From assembly GCF_036962685.1 (NCBI RefSeq), contig NZ_JBALOP010000032.1, positions 1 to 64,000 on the forward strand: DNA of 64,000 nucleotides, given 5' to 3'. This stretch comes from Ferdinandcohnia sp036962685. GTDB lineage: Bacteria; Bacillota; Bacilli; Bacillales; Bacillaceae_L. Numbering within the stretch: the first letter of the stretch is position 1; each line of letters starts with the position of its first letter. The notes below the pieces were generated by a model. That model was not told the origin of the DNA and made no database searches. It worked only from the letters and a program-made list of their open reading frames with translations. Position numbers and translations under genes: made by a program. Positions 8,951 to 17,076 of the stretch are shown here, piece after piece.

Positions 8951-9726
8951 TAAACCACCTCTAGTTCCTTTACGATTTTTGTGCCTTTTAATGATCCATC
9001 AACTGACAACAACGAGCTTTTTCCGTTGATAATCGTGATTTCGTTAAGTCCCCCATCATTTAATGCCGAGAGGGCTGCTTTTACCTTTGGGATCATCCCT
9101 CCGTAGATGGTTCCCTCATCGATGAGTGATAGAACAGAATCCGCGGAAAGCGAAGGTAGGACTTCACCATCTTTTTTAATACCATCCACATCTGTAACGA
9201 ATAATAAATGCTCTGCCTTTAATGCGATAGCAACACTAGCTGCTGCTGTATCCGCATTGATATTATACTTTGTAAAATCCTCGTCAATCCCGATAGGCGA
9301 GACAACTGGAACATAATTTTGCGACAAAAGAAATTCTAGGAACGAAACATTGACCTGTTCAATCTCACCAACATAACCTAATTGTTCAAAGTTAACAGGC
9401 TTTGCTGTAATTAGTTTTGCATCACAGCCAGATAAGCCAACTGAAGGGATTCCGGCTTTTTCTAAATCGACGACGACTTTTTTATTAACCGTTCCTGATA
9501 ATACCATTTCAACAACATCAAGGACTTCCTTTGTTGTCTTTCTCAGTCCATTTACAAATTCACTTTCTATGTTCAAAGAGGCTAGTGACTGACCAATCTC
9601 AGGGCCACCCCCATGAACAACAACGACCCTAAATCCACTTTCTTTTAACTCTTTTATACTATTAAAAAATGAGTCCGACAGCTCGGCTAGGATGCTGCCT
9701 CCACATTTGATAACAATTGTTTGCAT
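8950..9726 (-). CDS. argB: Acetylglutamate kinase
   Basis: Phosphorylates N-acetylglutamate. The 258 aa size is normal for the non-hexameric type. Amino acid kinase features are IVIKCGGS at the N-terminus, VVVHGGGPEIG, NINADTAAASVA, LLFVTDVDGIKKDG and GGMIPKVKAAL. The start at ATG 9726 follows GAGGAG; the upstream GTG at 9741 is in frame but sits on the ribosome site. Eleven bases separate this start from the argJ stop. Confidence 0.95.
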   Translation of the reverse strand: MQTIVIKCGGSILAELSDSFFNSIKELKESGFRVVVVHGGGPEIGQSLASLNIESEFVNGLRKTTKEVLDVVEMVLSGTVNKKVVVDLEKAGIPSVGLSGCDAKLITAKPVNFEQLGYVGEIEQVNVSFLEFLLSQNYVPVVSPIGIDEDFTKYNINADTAAASVAIALKAEHLLFVTDVDGIKKDGEVLPSLSADSVLSLIDEGTIYGGMIPKVKAALSALNDGGLNEITIINGKSSLLSVDGSLKGTKIVKELEVV

Positions 9727-9737
9727 TTCAAGTCTCC

Positions 9738-10967
9738 TCACGTGCGATAGCTTGCATTGATTTTGACATAATCATAGGTTAAGTCACAGCCCCAAGCCGT
9801 TCCGGCACCATTTCCTAACTGGAGGTCAACGTGAATGACAATATCGGTTCCTTCTAGATACTCTTTTGCTAGCTCTTCCGAGAAAGTCACTGGTTGGCTT
9901 CCTTTTAGCATTAAAATAGAGCCAATGGAAATATCGACAAAATCCGGATTCACCGTAGCTGTACTATGGCCAATCGCCCCAATAATTCTTCCCCAGTTCG
10001 CATCAGCACCATAAATTGCTGTTTTTACAAGGTTTGAACCTACAATCTTTTTCGCAATAATGCGTGCATCTTCATCAGATAAAGCACCTGTTACATTCAC
10101 TTCTACGAGTTTGGTAGCCCCTTCTCCATCCTTTGCAATTTGCTTTGCAAGGTCTTCGAAAGTGGACTTAAGGGCTGTCACAAATAAGTCCCATTCAGGA
10201 TGTTCTGGTGAGAGCTGACTATTTTCAGCTAACCCACTAGCCATTACCAGTACCATATCATTTGTTGAGGTTTCACCATCTACTGTGATTTGGTTAAATG
10301 TCACATCTGTCACAGTTTTCATTGCTGCTTGGAGGGATTCAGAATCAATATTTACATCTGTTGTTACAAAACCTAACATCGTCGCCATATTTGGATGAAT
10401 CATCCCTGAACCCTTTGCTGCGCCACCAATTGTGATGATCTTTCCATCAATAGTTGTTTGATAACATGCTTTTTTCATCACTAAATCAGTCGTTAAAATT
10501 GCTGTTTGAAAAGCATGAGCAGCTTCATCTGTACTAGTGGGTTCAAGTTGTTTAATGCCAGCTTTAATTTTATCCATCTGGAGGAGCTCTCCGATAACAC
10601 CCGTTGAAGCAACCGCTACTAAGTGGTCCTCGATTCCAAAATGGGCAGCAGATTCAGCTCTCATTTCGTATGCATCTAATAGCCCTTGTTCACCCGTACA
10701 TGCATTCGCACAAGCACTATTAATTACAACTGCTTGTAATTTATTTTGAACGGCAATGCTTTCTTTTGTCACTTTTAAAGGAGGGGCTTGAAAATGACTT
10801 TGCGTATAAACGGCTGCACAGTTCGCCGGAACATCACAAATAATTGCCCCTAGATCCTTCTTTGAATAACGTAAACCGGCATGAACACCTGCTGCTTTAA
10901 ATCCTTTTGGGGTTACGACAGAACCCTCTTCTACTTTTAATACTTGAATTTCCTTTATCTCTATCAT
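9738..10967 (-). CDS. argJ: Bifunctional ornithine acetyltransferase / N-acetylglutamate synthase
   Basis: Recycles the acetyl group from acetylornithine to glutamate and can also make acetylglutamate from acetyl-CoA. 409 aa. The autocleavage region is clear: KGSGMIHPNMATML, where the chain is cut before the Thr that becomes the nucleophile of the beta subunit. Other family segments are GVHAGLRYSKKDLG, NSACANACTGEQG, AVASTGVIGE and IYGADANWGRI. An argJ gene means the linear ArgA/ArgE route is not required. Confidence 0.96.
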   Translation of the reverse strand: MIEIKEIQVLKVEEGSVVTPKGFKAAGVHAGLRYSKKDLGAIICDVPANCAAVYTQSHFQAPPLKVTKESIAVQNKLQAVVINSACANACTGEQGLLDAYEMRAESAAHFGIEDHLVAVASTGVIGELLQMDKIKAGIKQLEPTSTDEAAHAFQTAILTTDLVMKKACYQTTIDGKIITIGGAAKGSGMIHPNMATMLGFVTTDVNIDSESLQAAMKTVTDVTFNQITVDGETSTNDMVLVMASGLAENSQLSPEHPEWDLFVTALKSTFEDLAKQIAKDGEGATKLVEVNVTGALSDEDARIIAKKIVGSNLVKTAIYGADANWGRIIGAIGHSTATVNPDFVDISIGSILMLKGSQPVTFSEELAKEYLEGTDIVIHVDLQLGNGAGTAWGCDLTYDYVKINASYRT

Positions 10968-10993
10968 GCAAAGTCACTCCTTTTTAGACATCT

Positions 10994-12034
10994 TTATGGG
11001 AATAATGGAACGTATTGTAATCCTGTTGTTTCTTCTAAACCAAACATAATGTTCGCGTTTTGGATTGCCTGACCGGCAGCACCCTTCACTAAGTTGTCGA
11101 TAACTGAAACCACGGTAATTCGGTTTGTTCTTTCATCAAATGCAAGGCCGATATCACAGTAATTTGTGCCATAGACTTCTTTTGTGGAAGGGAAGGAACC
11201 CTTTTCTCTAATCCTCACAAATGGAGAATCCTGATAGCTTTCTTTATATAGTCCATAAAGCTGATCCAATGAAAGTGAATCTACTGCACTATTTATGTAC
11301 ATCGTAGACATGATTCCTCTTGTCATTGGCACCAAATGTGTACTAAATGTCACATATGGAATTGAATCATCCCAGCCTTGTATCACTTGTTCAATTTCTG
11401 GAATATGTTGATGCTGATTCACCTTATAGATTGAAAAATTGTCGTTACTTTCAGCAAAATGTGTTGTTCTTGATGGACTTTTTCCTGCTCCAGAGATACC
11501 TGATTTTGCGTCTATTACAATTGATTTCTCATCAATCAGTTTATTTTTTATAATTGGCGCTAACCCAAGTACAGTTGCAGTTGGATAGCAGCCTGGATTT
11601 GAAATAAAACTACTATTCTGAATTTCTTCCATATACCATTCTGGTAAACCATATGTAGCTTTGTTAATGTCTGTTTGTAATGCAGCTGGCTTTTTATACC
11701 ACTGTTCATATAAATCAGGTTTTTTTAACCGATAATCCCCTGAAAGATCAATAATCTTCACATTTTCCTTCAATAACCTAGGAACAATGGTTGTTGAAAC
11801 TCCAGATGGTGTTGAGAGAAAAACAACATCCACTTCATTTGCAATTTTCGGGATATCAATTTCTTCTAATGAATGATTTACAAGATTAGTAACATGGGGG
11901 TAGACCTCTGAAAGCCTCATCCCTGTCTGTGACGAAGTATGAACGGAATGCACCTCAAAGCTTGAGTGGTTTGCCAGTAATCTCAATAGTTCAATTCCGC
12001 CATAGCCAGTAACCCCTATAATTGCCGCTTTCAA
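10994..12034 (-). CDS. argC: N-acetyl-gamma-glutamyl-phosphate reductase
   Basis: NADPH-dependent reductase, first gene of the operon, about 346 aa. It has the Rossmann loop GVTGYGGIELLRLL, the catalytic cysteine in SNPGCYPTA, and a GISGAGKSPS segment. A GTG at 12043 is in frame, but it overlaps the ribosome site AGAGGTG; the TTG at 12034, six bases further on, gives the usual MKAAIIGVTGYGG N-terminus, so I chose it. A sigma-A promoter with ARG-box-like operators lies directly upstream. Confidence 0.95.
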   Translation of the reverse strand: MKAAIIGVTGYGGIELLRLLANHSSFEVHSVHTSSQTGMRLSEVYPHVTNLVNHSLEEIDIPKIANEVDVVFLSTPSGVSTTIVPRLLKENVKIIDLSGDYRLKKPDLYEQWYKKPAALQTDINKATYGLPEWYMEEIQNSSFISNPGCYPTATVLGLAPIIKNKLIDEKSIVIDAKSGISGAGKSPSRTTHFAESNDNFSIYKVNQHQHIPEIEQVIQGWDDSIPYVTFSTHLVPMTRGIMSTMYINSAVDSLSLDQLYGLYKESYQDSPFVRIREKGSFPSTKEVYGTNYCDIGLAFDERTNRITVVSVIDNLVKGAAGQAIQNANIMFGLEETTGLQYVPLFP

Positions 12035-12075
12035 TATATCCACCTCTTTTTTTAAATAAATGTAGAATAAGTATC

Positions 12076-12117
12076 ATTATAAGTCTGTATAAAAATAAAA
12101 TCAATTGTATTTTTATA
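12076..12117 (-). promoter_or_regulatory. argC promoter with overlapping ARG-box-like operators
   Basis: On the minus strand -35 TTGATT (12099-12104), a 17-base spacer and -10 TATAAT (12076-12081). Two AT-rich boxes ending in ATACA flank and overlap the -35, each matching 11 of 14 positions of TGAATWWWWATTCA. This fits repression by ArgR/AhrC plus arginine; the binding is inferred from family knowledge. Confidence 0.75.
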
Positions 12118-12140
12118 AAAAATCTGATTTTTTGTGCAAA

Positions 12141-12162
12141 AAAATAACCACCAGGGTGGTGG
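12141..12162 (-). terminator. Terminator after moaD
   Basis: CCACCA-CCC-TGGTGG-type hairpin (12148-12162), followed on the minus strand by TTATTTTTTT. Confidence 0.75.
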
Positions 12163-12173
12163 CTGATTAATAA

Positions 12174-12407
12174 TCAACCTCCACTTACTGGTGGTATTAA
12201 AGCAACTGTATCTCCTGCATTAATAATATCGTCATCTTCTGCATACTCTTCATTAATGGCAAACATGATTTGATCAAGATTTTTCATACCATGATCAGTT
12301 GCAAGCCTCTGTTTTAAGGATGATACGGTTATCTTATCTGTATGTAACGCGATTCTATCCGTCCCCGCCATATCCTGTAGATGGGCAAAAAATAAAATCG
12401 TAATCAT
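12174..12407 (-). CDS. moaD: Molybdopterin synthase sulfur-carrier subunit
   Basis: MoaD, a 77 aa ubiquitin-like small subunit of molybdopterin synthase. It ends in the diagnostic Gly-Gly (PPVSGG) that is adenylated and thiocarboxylated. Start ATG 12407 overlaps the moaE stop by four bases (ATGA), so the two synthase subunits are coupled. The pair converts cyclic pyranopterin monophosphate to molybdopterin in the cytoplasm. Confidence 0.93.
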   Translation of the reverse strand: MITILFFAHLQDMAGTDRIALHTDKITVSSLKQRLATDHGMKNLDQIMFAINEEYAEDDDIINAGDTVALIPPVSGG

Positions 12408-12877
12408 TTCAAATCCTCCTCTTCTGGTCGACCAGTTGGATATTGTTTCGTTTCTAACTGATCTCCAATCCACATTTCCCCATCTTCCCAATGCTCTTTT
12501 TTCCAGATAGGGACGATTTGTTTTATACGTTCGATTGCATATTCATTTGCAGCGTAAGCATCTTTACGATGTGGTGTGGAGACGGCGATGACAACAGCCG
12601 CTTCGGAGATATCCAAGCGACCGATTCGATGGGTAATAGCCGTTTTCACATCAGGCCATTTCATCGAAATTTCTTCACCAATTTGAGCAAGCTTTTTTTC
12701 TGCCATTGGAATATATGCATCATATTCTAAATAGAGGGTTTTCTTTCCTCTCGTAAATTCTCGAACCGTTCCGATAAAGGTAGTAACGGCGCCCGCTTCA
12801 CGTCTAATAACTTTATTCGTCACCTCTTCAACATGAATCGGCTCTCTCGTAATCTTAAATAGATCATTGTTTTTCAT
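12404..12877 (-). CDS. moaE: Molybdopterin synthase catalytic subunit
   Basis: MoaE, 157 aa. Family segments are GAVTTFIGTVREFTRGK, LEYDAYIPMAEKKL, HRIGRLDISEAAVVIAVSTPHR and the catalytic-lysine stretch IVPIWKKEHWEDG. It forms the synthase with MoaD, whose gene it overlaps. The order moeA-mobB-moaE-moaD is that of the B. subtilis Moco cluster, though a repeat-filled gap of about 230 bases separates mobB from moaE here. Confidence 0.95.
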   Translation of the reverse strand: MKNNDLFKITREPIHVEEVTNKVIRREAGAVTTFIGTVREFTRGKKTLYLEYDAYIPMAEKKLAQIGEEISMKWPDVKTAITHRIGRLDISEAAVVIAVSTPHRKDAYAANEYAIERIKQIVPIWKKEHWEDGEMWIGDQLETKQYPTGRPEEEDLK

Positions 12878-12892
12878 TTATGTACCTCCTTA

Positions 12893-13046
12893 AATCAAAT
12901 ACGCCCTTGGCGTATTTGCGCCCAGATTTTTTAGGCCCACACGATGTGGGTAACAAAGACGTTGCCACAGGAAGTGGCGTTCTTAGTCTTTGATCCTATG
13001 CTCGAAAACTTCCTTTGAAAAATCTGAGGCATCCGCCGGAGGCATT
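12893..13046. repeat. Dispersed intergenic repeat, family 1 (full composite copy)
   Basis: The 227 bases between mobB and moaE hold no gene. They contain a composite repeat: an AAATACGCC...GGCGTATTTG end module, a GCCAC..GTGGC hairpin module followed by GTTCTTAGTCTTTGATC, and a GGCATCCGCCGGAGGC end module. The same modules recur in other orders and states at about 23017, 24391, 25287 and 32177. Non-coding, with strong local pairing. Confidence 0.8.
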
Positions 13047-13104
13047 TAACTTTATTAAACCAAGGATTGATCCTTGTACCTTTATTTTATCGTTTTTACT
13101 AGGC

Positions 13105-13617
13105 TCACGCGCTCTTAATAAAGTTAAATATCCAACGTAAATATTTTTCTTCTTCATTAATATGATAAAGGGGAAACTTCGTTTGAATCGGAATCCAAGT
13201 TATAACGCAAACAATGTTTGTTAATGAAGATAGCAGCTCGATATCCTCTTCTTTCTTGATTAAAACGATTTTGGGATAATCCGCCATTTTATATCCTTCA
13301 ATTAATATCATATCATTTTCAAAAAAAGCGTAAAGCTGAATTAGCTTCTCCAGCGTCCATTTAGATGTCTTCGCTTCTAGCTGTAGACTCCCACCACCTT
13401 CTACAATCGTTGCAGACGCCCCTGCTTTGATGTGGCGGGAAGAATCTTTTTCCTGATGAAGACGATCTAAGCTGCTTTGATGTCCATGATGTTTTATGGT
13501 AGCGATTTGAAAGCCGAAATCTGTCCCTTTTTTTACGATTTTTTCAACTAGAGTCGTTTTCCCACTATTTTGATACCCTACGATTTGCAGAAGCGGAAAC
13601 CTTATTTCCAAGGCCAT
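13105..13617 (-). CDS. mobB: Molybdopterin-guanine dinucleotide biosynthesis adapter MobB
   Basis: A 170 aa P-loop GTP-binding protein. The Walker A is QIVGYQNSGKTTLVEKI near the N-terminus. IKHHGHQ and DSSRHIKAGASATIVEGG follow, then MILIEGYKMADYPKIVLIK. MobB binds MobA and helps in GMP attachment to molybdopterin. The start lies inside the 3' end of moeA (16-base overlap), so the two are one transcript. mobA itself is 10 kb away at 23046. Confidence 0.92.
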   Translation of the reverse strand: MALEIRFPLLQIVGYQNSGKTTLVEKIVKKGTDFGFQIATIKHHGHQSSLDRLHQEKDSSRHIKAGASATIVEGGGSLQLEAKTSKWTLEKLIQLYAFFENDMILIEGYKMADYPKIVLIKKEEDIELLSSLTNIVCVITWIPIQTKFPLYHINEEEKYLRWIFNFIKSA

Positions 13618-14870
13618 ATACTTCCTTCCTGGTCTTCGAGATACAACACATCTACTACATCACCTTTCCCAAATCCACGTGTTCCACCAGGTAAAACCAT
13701 GAACGCATTTGCTCCTGCTAGTGAGGATACGACATTTGATTTATCAAGACCACTTGGTGAAACTACAAGCTTTCCGTCAGAAAAGCTGATTTTACTTCTT
13801 ACAAATCTTGTAAAAGGATTTGGTTTTGGAAAGTCAGCATTGAGTTCAGCTTTCATTTTTAATAGATGTGGAGAATCAGAAAATAATCTTGTCCGTACTA
13901 CCGGTCTAACTAATAATTCAAAGCCAACATAACATGCTGATGGATTACCAGATAACCCAAACAATAATTTCCCATTAAACTGCGCAACTGTTGTGACACT
14001 TCCCGGTCTCATCGCTATTTTATTAAATAAGACTTCTGCTCCTAACTTTTCATAAATGGCAGGTAGGTAATCATAATCCCCTACAGATACCCCGCCAGTC
14101 GTAATTAAGATATCAACCTCATTGATTGCATTTTTGATAGCGTTGAAGCAAACATCAAAATCATCTGTGAGTTTTCCGTAATACTTTGGCTCTGCACCAG
14201 CTCTTTCGATTTGTGCACTTATCATATATGCATTGCTATTTCGAATTTTTCCAGGTACGAGGTTTTCATGGACATCAAGCAATTCTGTCCCTGTTGCATA
14301 AATCCCAATGATAGGCTTCTTTGCCACTTCAACCTGATGATAGCCAAATGTGGCTAATAGTGCTTTTACACCTGGATTAATAAAGGTGCCTTTTTCTACT
14401 AAGACTGAGCCTTTTTTTGTATCCTCACCTTGAAACGATACATTATCGCCAGACTTAAACGGTCGCTTTAACGACATGTACTTCTTACCATCACGTTCAT
14501 ATTCTGCTGTCAATTCTAGCATCACAACTGCATCACATTCTGCTGGCATCTGCGCACCTGTCATGATTCGAACTGCTTGAAAAGCTGCCACCTTTTTCGA
14601 TGCTACAGACCCAGCTCCAATTTCTTCAATGACTTCGAATTCAACTGGATGGTCTTGTCCCGCATTTGTTGTATCGATTGCACGAACAGCAAAACCATCA
14701 TACGGGGACCGATCAAAATGTGGGACATCATGATCAGCGATTACATCACTTGCTAAAAATCGTCCATAACTATCTTCAATTGGTACTATTTCCTGTGTCC
14801 CTGAAACTGCGAATTCCATTACTCGAGTTACCGCTTCCGGAACTGGTATAGGTGTCCGTCTTTCAACCAT
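13602..14870 (-). CDS. moeA: Molybdopterin molybdenumtransferase
   Basis: MoeA, 422 aa, inserts molybdate into adenylylated molybdopterin. Seen: N-terminal DVPHFDRSPYDGFAVRA, MTGAQMPAECDAVVMLE, then the MPT-binding domain with GIYATGTELLD, ITTGGVSVGDYDYLP, AMRPGSV and LFGLSGNPSACYVGFE. First gene of the moeA-mobB pair, divergent from ric. A weak Fnr-like palindrome lies in the intergenic region. Confidence 0.96.
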   Translation of the reverse strand: MVERRTPIPVPEAVTRVMEFAVSGTQEIVPIEDSYGRFLASDVIADHDVPHFDRSPYDGFAVRAIDTTNAGQDHPVEFEVIEEIGAGSVASKKVAAFQAVRIMTGAQMPAECDAVVMLELTAEYERDGKKYMSLKRPFKSGDNVSFQGEDTKKGSVLVEKGTFINPGVKALLATFGYHQVEVAKKPIIGIYATGTELLDVHENLVPGKIRNSNAYMISAQIERAGAEPKYYGKLTDDFDVCFNAIKNAINEVDILITTGGVSVGDYDYLPAIYEKLGAEVLFNKIAMRPGSVTTVAQFNGKLLFGLSGNPSACYVGFELLVRPVVRTRLFSDSPHLLKMKAELNADFPKPNPFTRFVRSKISFSDGKLVVSPSGLDKSNVVSSLAGANAFMVLPGGTRGFGKGDVVDVLYLEDQEGSIWPWK

Positions 14871-14942
14871 ATTGTTTCACTCACTTTTTATCTACTTTTT
14901 TCCTATTGTAGTCTATTTAATCAAAAACCACTACTTTCTTGC

Positions 14943-14958
14943 TATGATTTACATCACT
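14943..14958 (-). promoter_or_regulatory. Weak Fnr-like site before moeA
   Basis: TATGA-TTTACA-TCACT (two mismatches from TGTGA-N6-TCACA). On the minus strand its centre is about 41 bases before the start predicted by TTAAAT at 14915-14920. The weakest member of the set. Confidence 0.35.
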
Positions 14959-14990
14959 CACATTTGACTTTATGACGATTTTCTACATTT

Positions 14991-15006
14991 GTGTGATACG
15001 TATCAC
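14991..15006 (+). promoter_or_regulatory. Fnr/Crp-type operator before ric
   Basis: TGTGA-TACGTA-TCACC is one base short of the perfect TGTGA-N6-TCACA. Its centre is about 42 bases before the start expected from TATGCT (15029-15034), typical of a class II activator site. Confidence 0.65.
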
Positions 15007-15064
15007 CACATCCTTTCATTTTAATAGCTATGCTATAAGTAGCTTACCAATAGGAGGTAGAATC

Positions 15065-15772
15065 ATGGAACAAACTTTTACAGAACAACATATTATCGGG
15101 GAGATTGTAACCGAGTTTCCAAAGGCAGGAGACCTTTTTAAAAAACTTCGTATTGATTTTTGTTGCGGTGGTAACCGTCCACTTATAGATGCAATCGAGG
15201 AAAGAAAACTTTCCAAGGAAGAGGTTTTATCAAAATTAAATACACTTTATCAAGATATGAAAGCATTAAATGAAAAAACAGTGGATTGGAAAGCCGCAAG
15301 CTATTCTGAATTAATTGACCATATCGTGAATAAACATCACCGTTATTTAAATGAGGAGCTTCCTCAGCTTAGTCCTTATGTAACTAAGGTTCTAAGAGTA
15401 CATGGAGGAAATCATCCACATCTTGCAAGAGTGCATTCACTATTTAATCAATTAAAGGTTGAGCTTGAACAGCATACAATCAAAGAGGAAGCAGAGTCAT
15501 TCCCTCTCATTGTGAAATTTGAAAATGAAGCAACTCCCGAAAATCATGAATTAGTGAAAAAACATGTCGCAGAATTAGAAGACGATCATGACGAGGCTGG
15601 AAGTATTATTAAAGAAATACGTGACATCACAAATGACTTCCAACCACCGATTGGAGCATGTGGAACATACCGCTTAGTCTACCAACGACTTGAAGCACTT
15701 GAAGCAGACCTATTCCAGCACATTCATTTAGAAAATAACATACTATTCCCAAGAGCAGCAGCCGGGAACTAA
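15065..15772 (+). CDS. ric: Ric/ScdA di-iron protein for repair of iron-sulfur clusters
   Basis: A 235 aa protein of the Ric (YtfE/ScdA) family that restores iron-sulfur clusters after nitrosative or oxidative damage. It has the N-terminal ScdA domain with the IDFCCGGNRPL motif (about residues 30-40) and a C-terminal hemerythrin-like domain with the expected histidines: NKHHRYL, VHGGNHPHLARVH, EQHTIKEE, DDHDEAG and HIHLENN. The start at ATG 15065 follows TAGGAGG; the longer frame from 14972 runs through the promoter. A near-perfect Fnr-type palindrome upstream points to anaerobic or NO-linked control. Confidence 0.93.
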   Translation: MEQTFTEQHIIGEIVTEFPKAGDLFKKLRIDFCCGGNRPLIDAIEERKLSKEEVLSKLNTLYQDMKALNEKTVDWKAASYSELIDHIVNKHHRYLNEELPQLSPYVTKVLRVHGGNHPHLARVHSLFNQLKVELEQHTIKEEAESFPLIVKFENEATPENHELVKKHVAELEDDHDEAGSIIKEIRDITNDFQPPIGACGTYRLVYQRLEALEADLFQHIHLENNILFPRAAAGN

Positions 15773-15780
15773 ATAGGAAA

Positions 15781-15812
15781 AACGAGCTAATGTTATGTCA
15801 GCTCGTTTTTTT
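15781..15812 (+). terminator. Terminator after ric
   Basis: AACGAGCT/AGCTCGTT stem followed by a seven-T tract, between convergent ric and the 15811 gene. Confidence 0.85.
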
Positions 15813-16452
15813 ATGTCAATCTTTCATCAAGATCCCCTGAATTTATATTCATTTTTATATATCGTTTGTTTTCTTTTTTCTTTATTGCGGAAAGTTTCGG
15901 CTTCCCAATAAAAACCTGTCCCAAGAATATAATACAAATAACCAATCCAATCATGAACATGGCTTTTCCTAGCTCTTGCTGTTCTGAAACAAGGTAGTTA
16001 TTACAAAGTCGTGCTGGTGATGCCAAATAAAGCCAACTCATGACAAAGAGCATCGAAATTACATTTGCCCAAATAAAAGCTTTACTAATTGGCCCAAGCA
16101 GTTCCCAGCTATAATATAGTAATACTCCCGCAAGGAATGGTAAACTTGTATACTTTACAATTTCCATGAAGGGTTCATTTAATGCAGCATCGATCGCTCG
16201 TGGTAAACTCCAGTACGTTAAAATAAATAATGTGATTAATATCCCCGCGATCCCATTTTCATTGAAATACAGGAAAAAGGTTCGCCATTTCTTTGGAAAC
16301 CCTTTAGCCAGAAAATAACCACTGCACACTAATATAGGAATTTGAACAAGCATGGTAGCAACCATACTTGCTTCTAACATTAACCTAACATACGGGACTG
16401 AAACAACTAGAAGTAAAAGTAGTCCAATCAATAAATAACGGTAACGGTACAT
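15811..16452 (-). CDS. Unidentified membrane protein of the CuA-enzyme cluster
   Basis: A 213 aa integral membrane protein with roughly six helices (such as LLIGLLLLLVVSVPYVRLML, MVATMLVQIPILVCSGYFLA, GIAGILITLFILTYW and FMIGLVICIIFLGQVF) and a basic, soluble C-terminus. I do not recognise the family. Loose resemblance of the PYVRLMLEASMVATML stretch to CtaG-type oxidase assembly proteins is only suggestive. It follows the sco gene by 15 bases, so it is very likely co-transcribed with the heme-copper enzyme and may help its assembly. Confidence 0.6.
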   Translation of the reverse strand: MYRYRYLLIGLLLLLVVSVPYVRLMLEASMVATMLVQIPILVCSGYFLAKGFPKKWRTFFLYFNENGIAGILITLFILTYWSLPRAIDAALNEPFMEIVKYTSLPFLAGVLLYYSWELLGPISKAFIWANVISMLFVMSWLYLASPARLCNNYLVSEQQELGKAMFMIGLVICIIFLGQVFIGKPKLSAIKKKENKRYIKMNINSGDLDERLT

Positions 16453-16467
16453 ATTTTCACCTCTAAT

Positions 16468-17076
16468 CTAAAATAGAAAAGAATCTAGATATTCCACAAC
16501 AGTTTGTGGTTGTTGGTAATCAAATATATTTGTTAATTTTCCTTCAGGGTTGACCACATAAAATGCAGAATTATGCTCATATCCCCCATATTCATTTGGT
16601 ATAACAATTACTTCAAGAGTATCTAACACATCCTGTAATTCCTGCTCATCTTGAATGGTTGCCATTTTCCACCGATCCCCGTCTGCTCCAAAGTGATCTG
16701 AATATGACTTTAAAACTGTAGGAGTATCGTGGTCCGGATCAAAACTTATACTAACAAGGACGACTTTTTTTCCAAGCACGTCCTCAGGGATATTCTCATA
16801 GATTTCAGCAAAATTTCTTTCCAAAACTGGACATACATCGCCACAGGATGTATACATGAAGGTGAAAAGTGTATATTTTCCCTCTAGTTCTTGTAAATGA
16901 AAATTATTCGAATTAGAATCGATTAATGTAGCTGAAGGGAGCTTTGGCTGCTCCCTTTCTAAATCTAGAATTCTCGCCTTCTCTGCCGTAAAAGCCCGAA
17001 GTCCATCTGTACCTATCCATAGCAATGAAAGTCCCGCTACAAGTGCAAATAGAATTCCAATAATTTTACGCCACAT
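16468..17076 (-). CDS. Sco/SenC copper chaperone
   Basis: A 202 aa membrane-anchored thioredoxin-fold protein: one N-terminal helix (about residues 5-22) then an outward-facing domain. The copper-binding CxxxC is at C78/C82 (TSCGDVCPVLE) and the distal ligand histidine is H168 (GGYEHNSAFYVV). Sco proteins load CuA in subunit II, which fits the CuA subunit encoded two genes upstream. The gene overlaps the end of the subunit I gene by 11 bases, so it is the same operon. Confidence 0.9.
   Translation of the reverse strand: MWRKIIGILFALVAGLSLLWIGTDGLRAFTAEKARILDLEREQPKLPSATLIDSNSNNFHLQELEGKYTLFTFMYTSCGDVCPVLERNFAEIYENIPEDVLGKKVVLVSISFDPDHDTPTVLKSYSDHFGADGDRWKMATIQDEQELQDVLDTLEVIVIPNEYGGYEHNSAFYVVNPEGKLTNIFDYQQPQTVVEYLDSFLF

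Noticed and set aside
12878..13104. Possible Moco riboswitch between mobB and moaE
   Set aside because: The paired elements in this gap recur at unrelated loci, so they are a dispersed repeat rather than a cofactor sensor.
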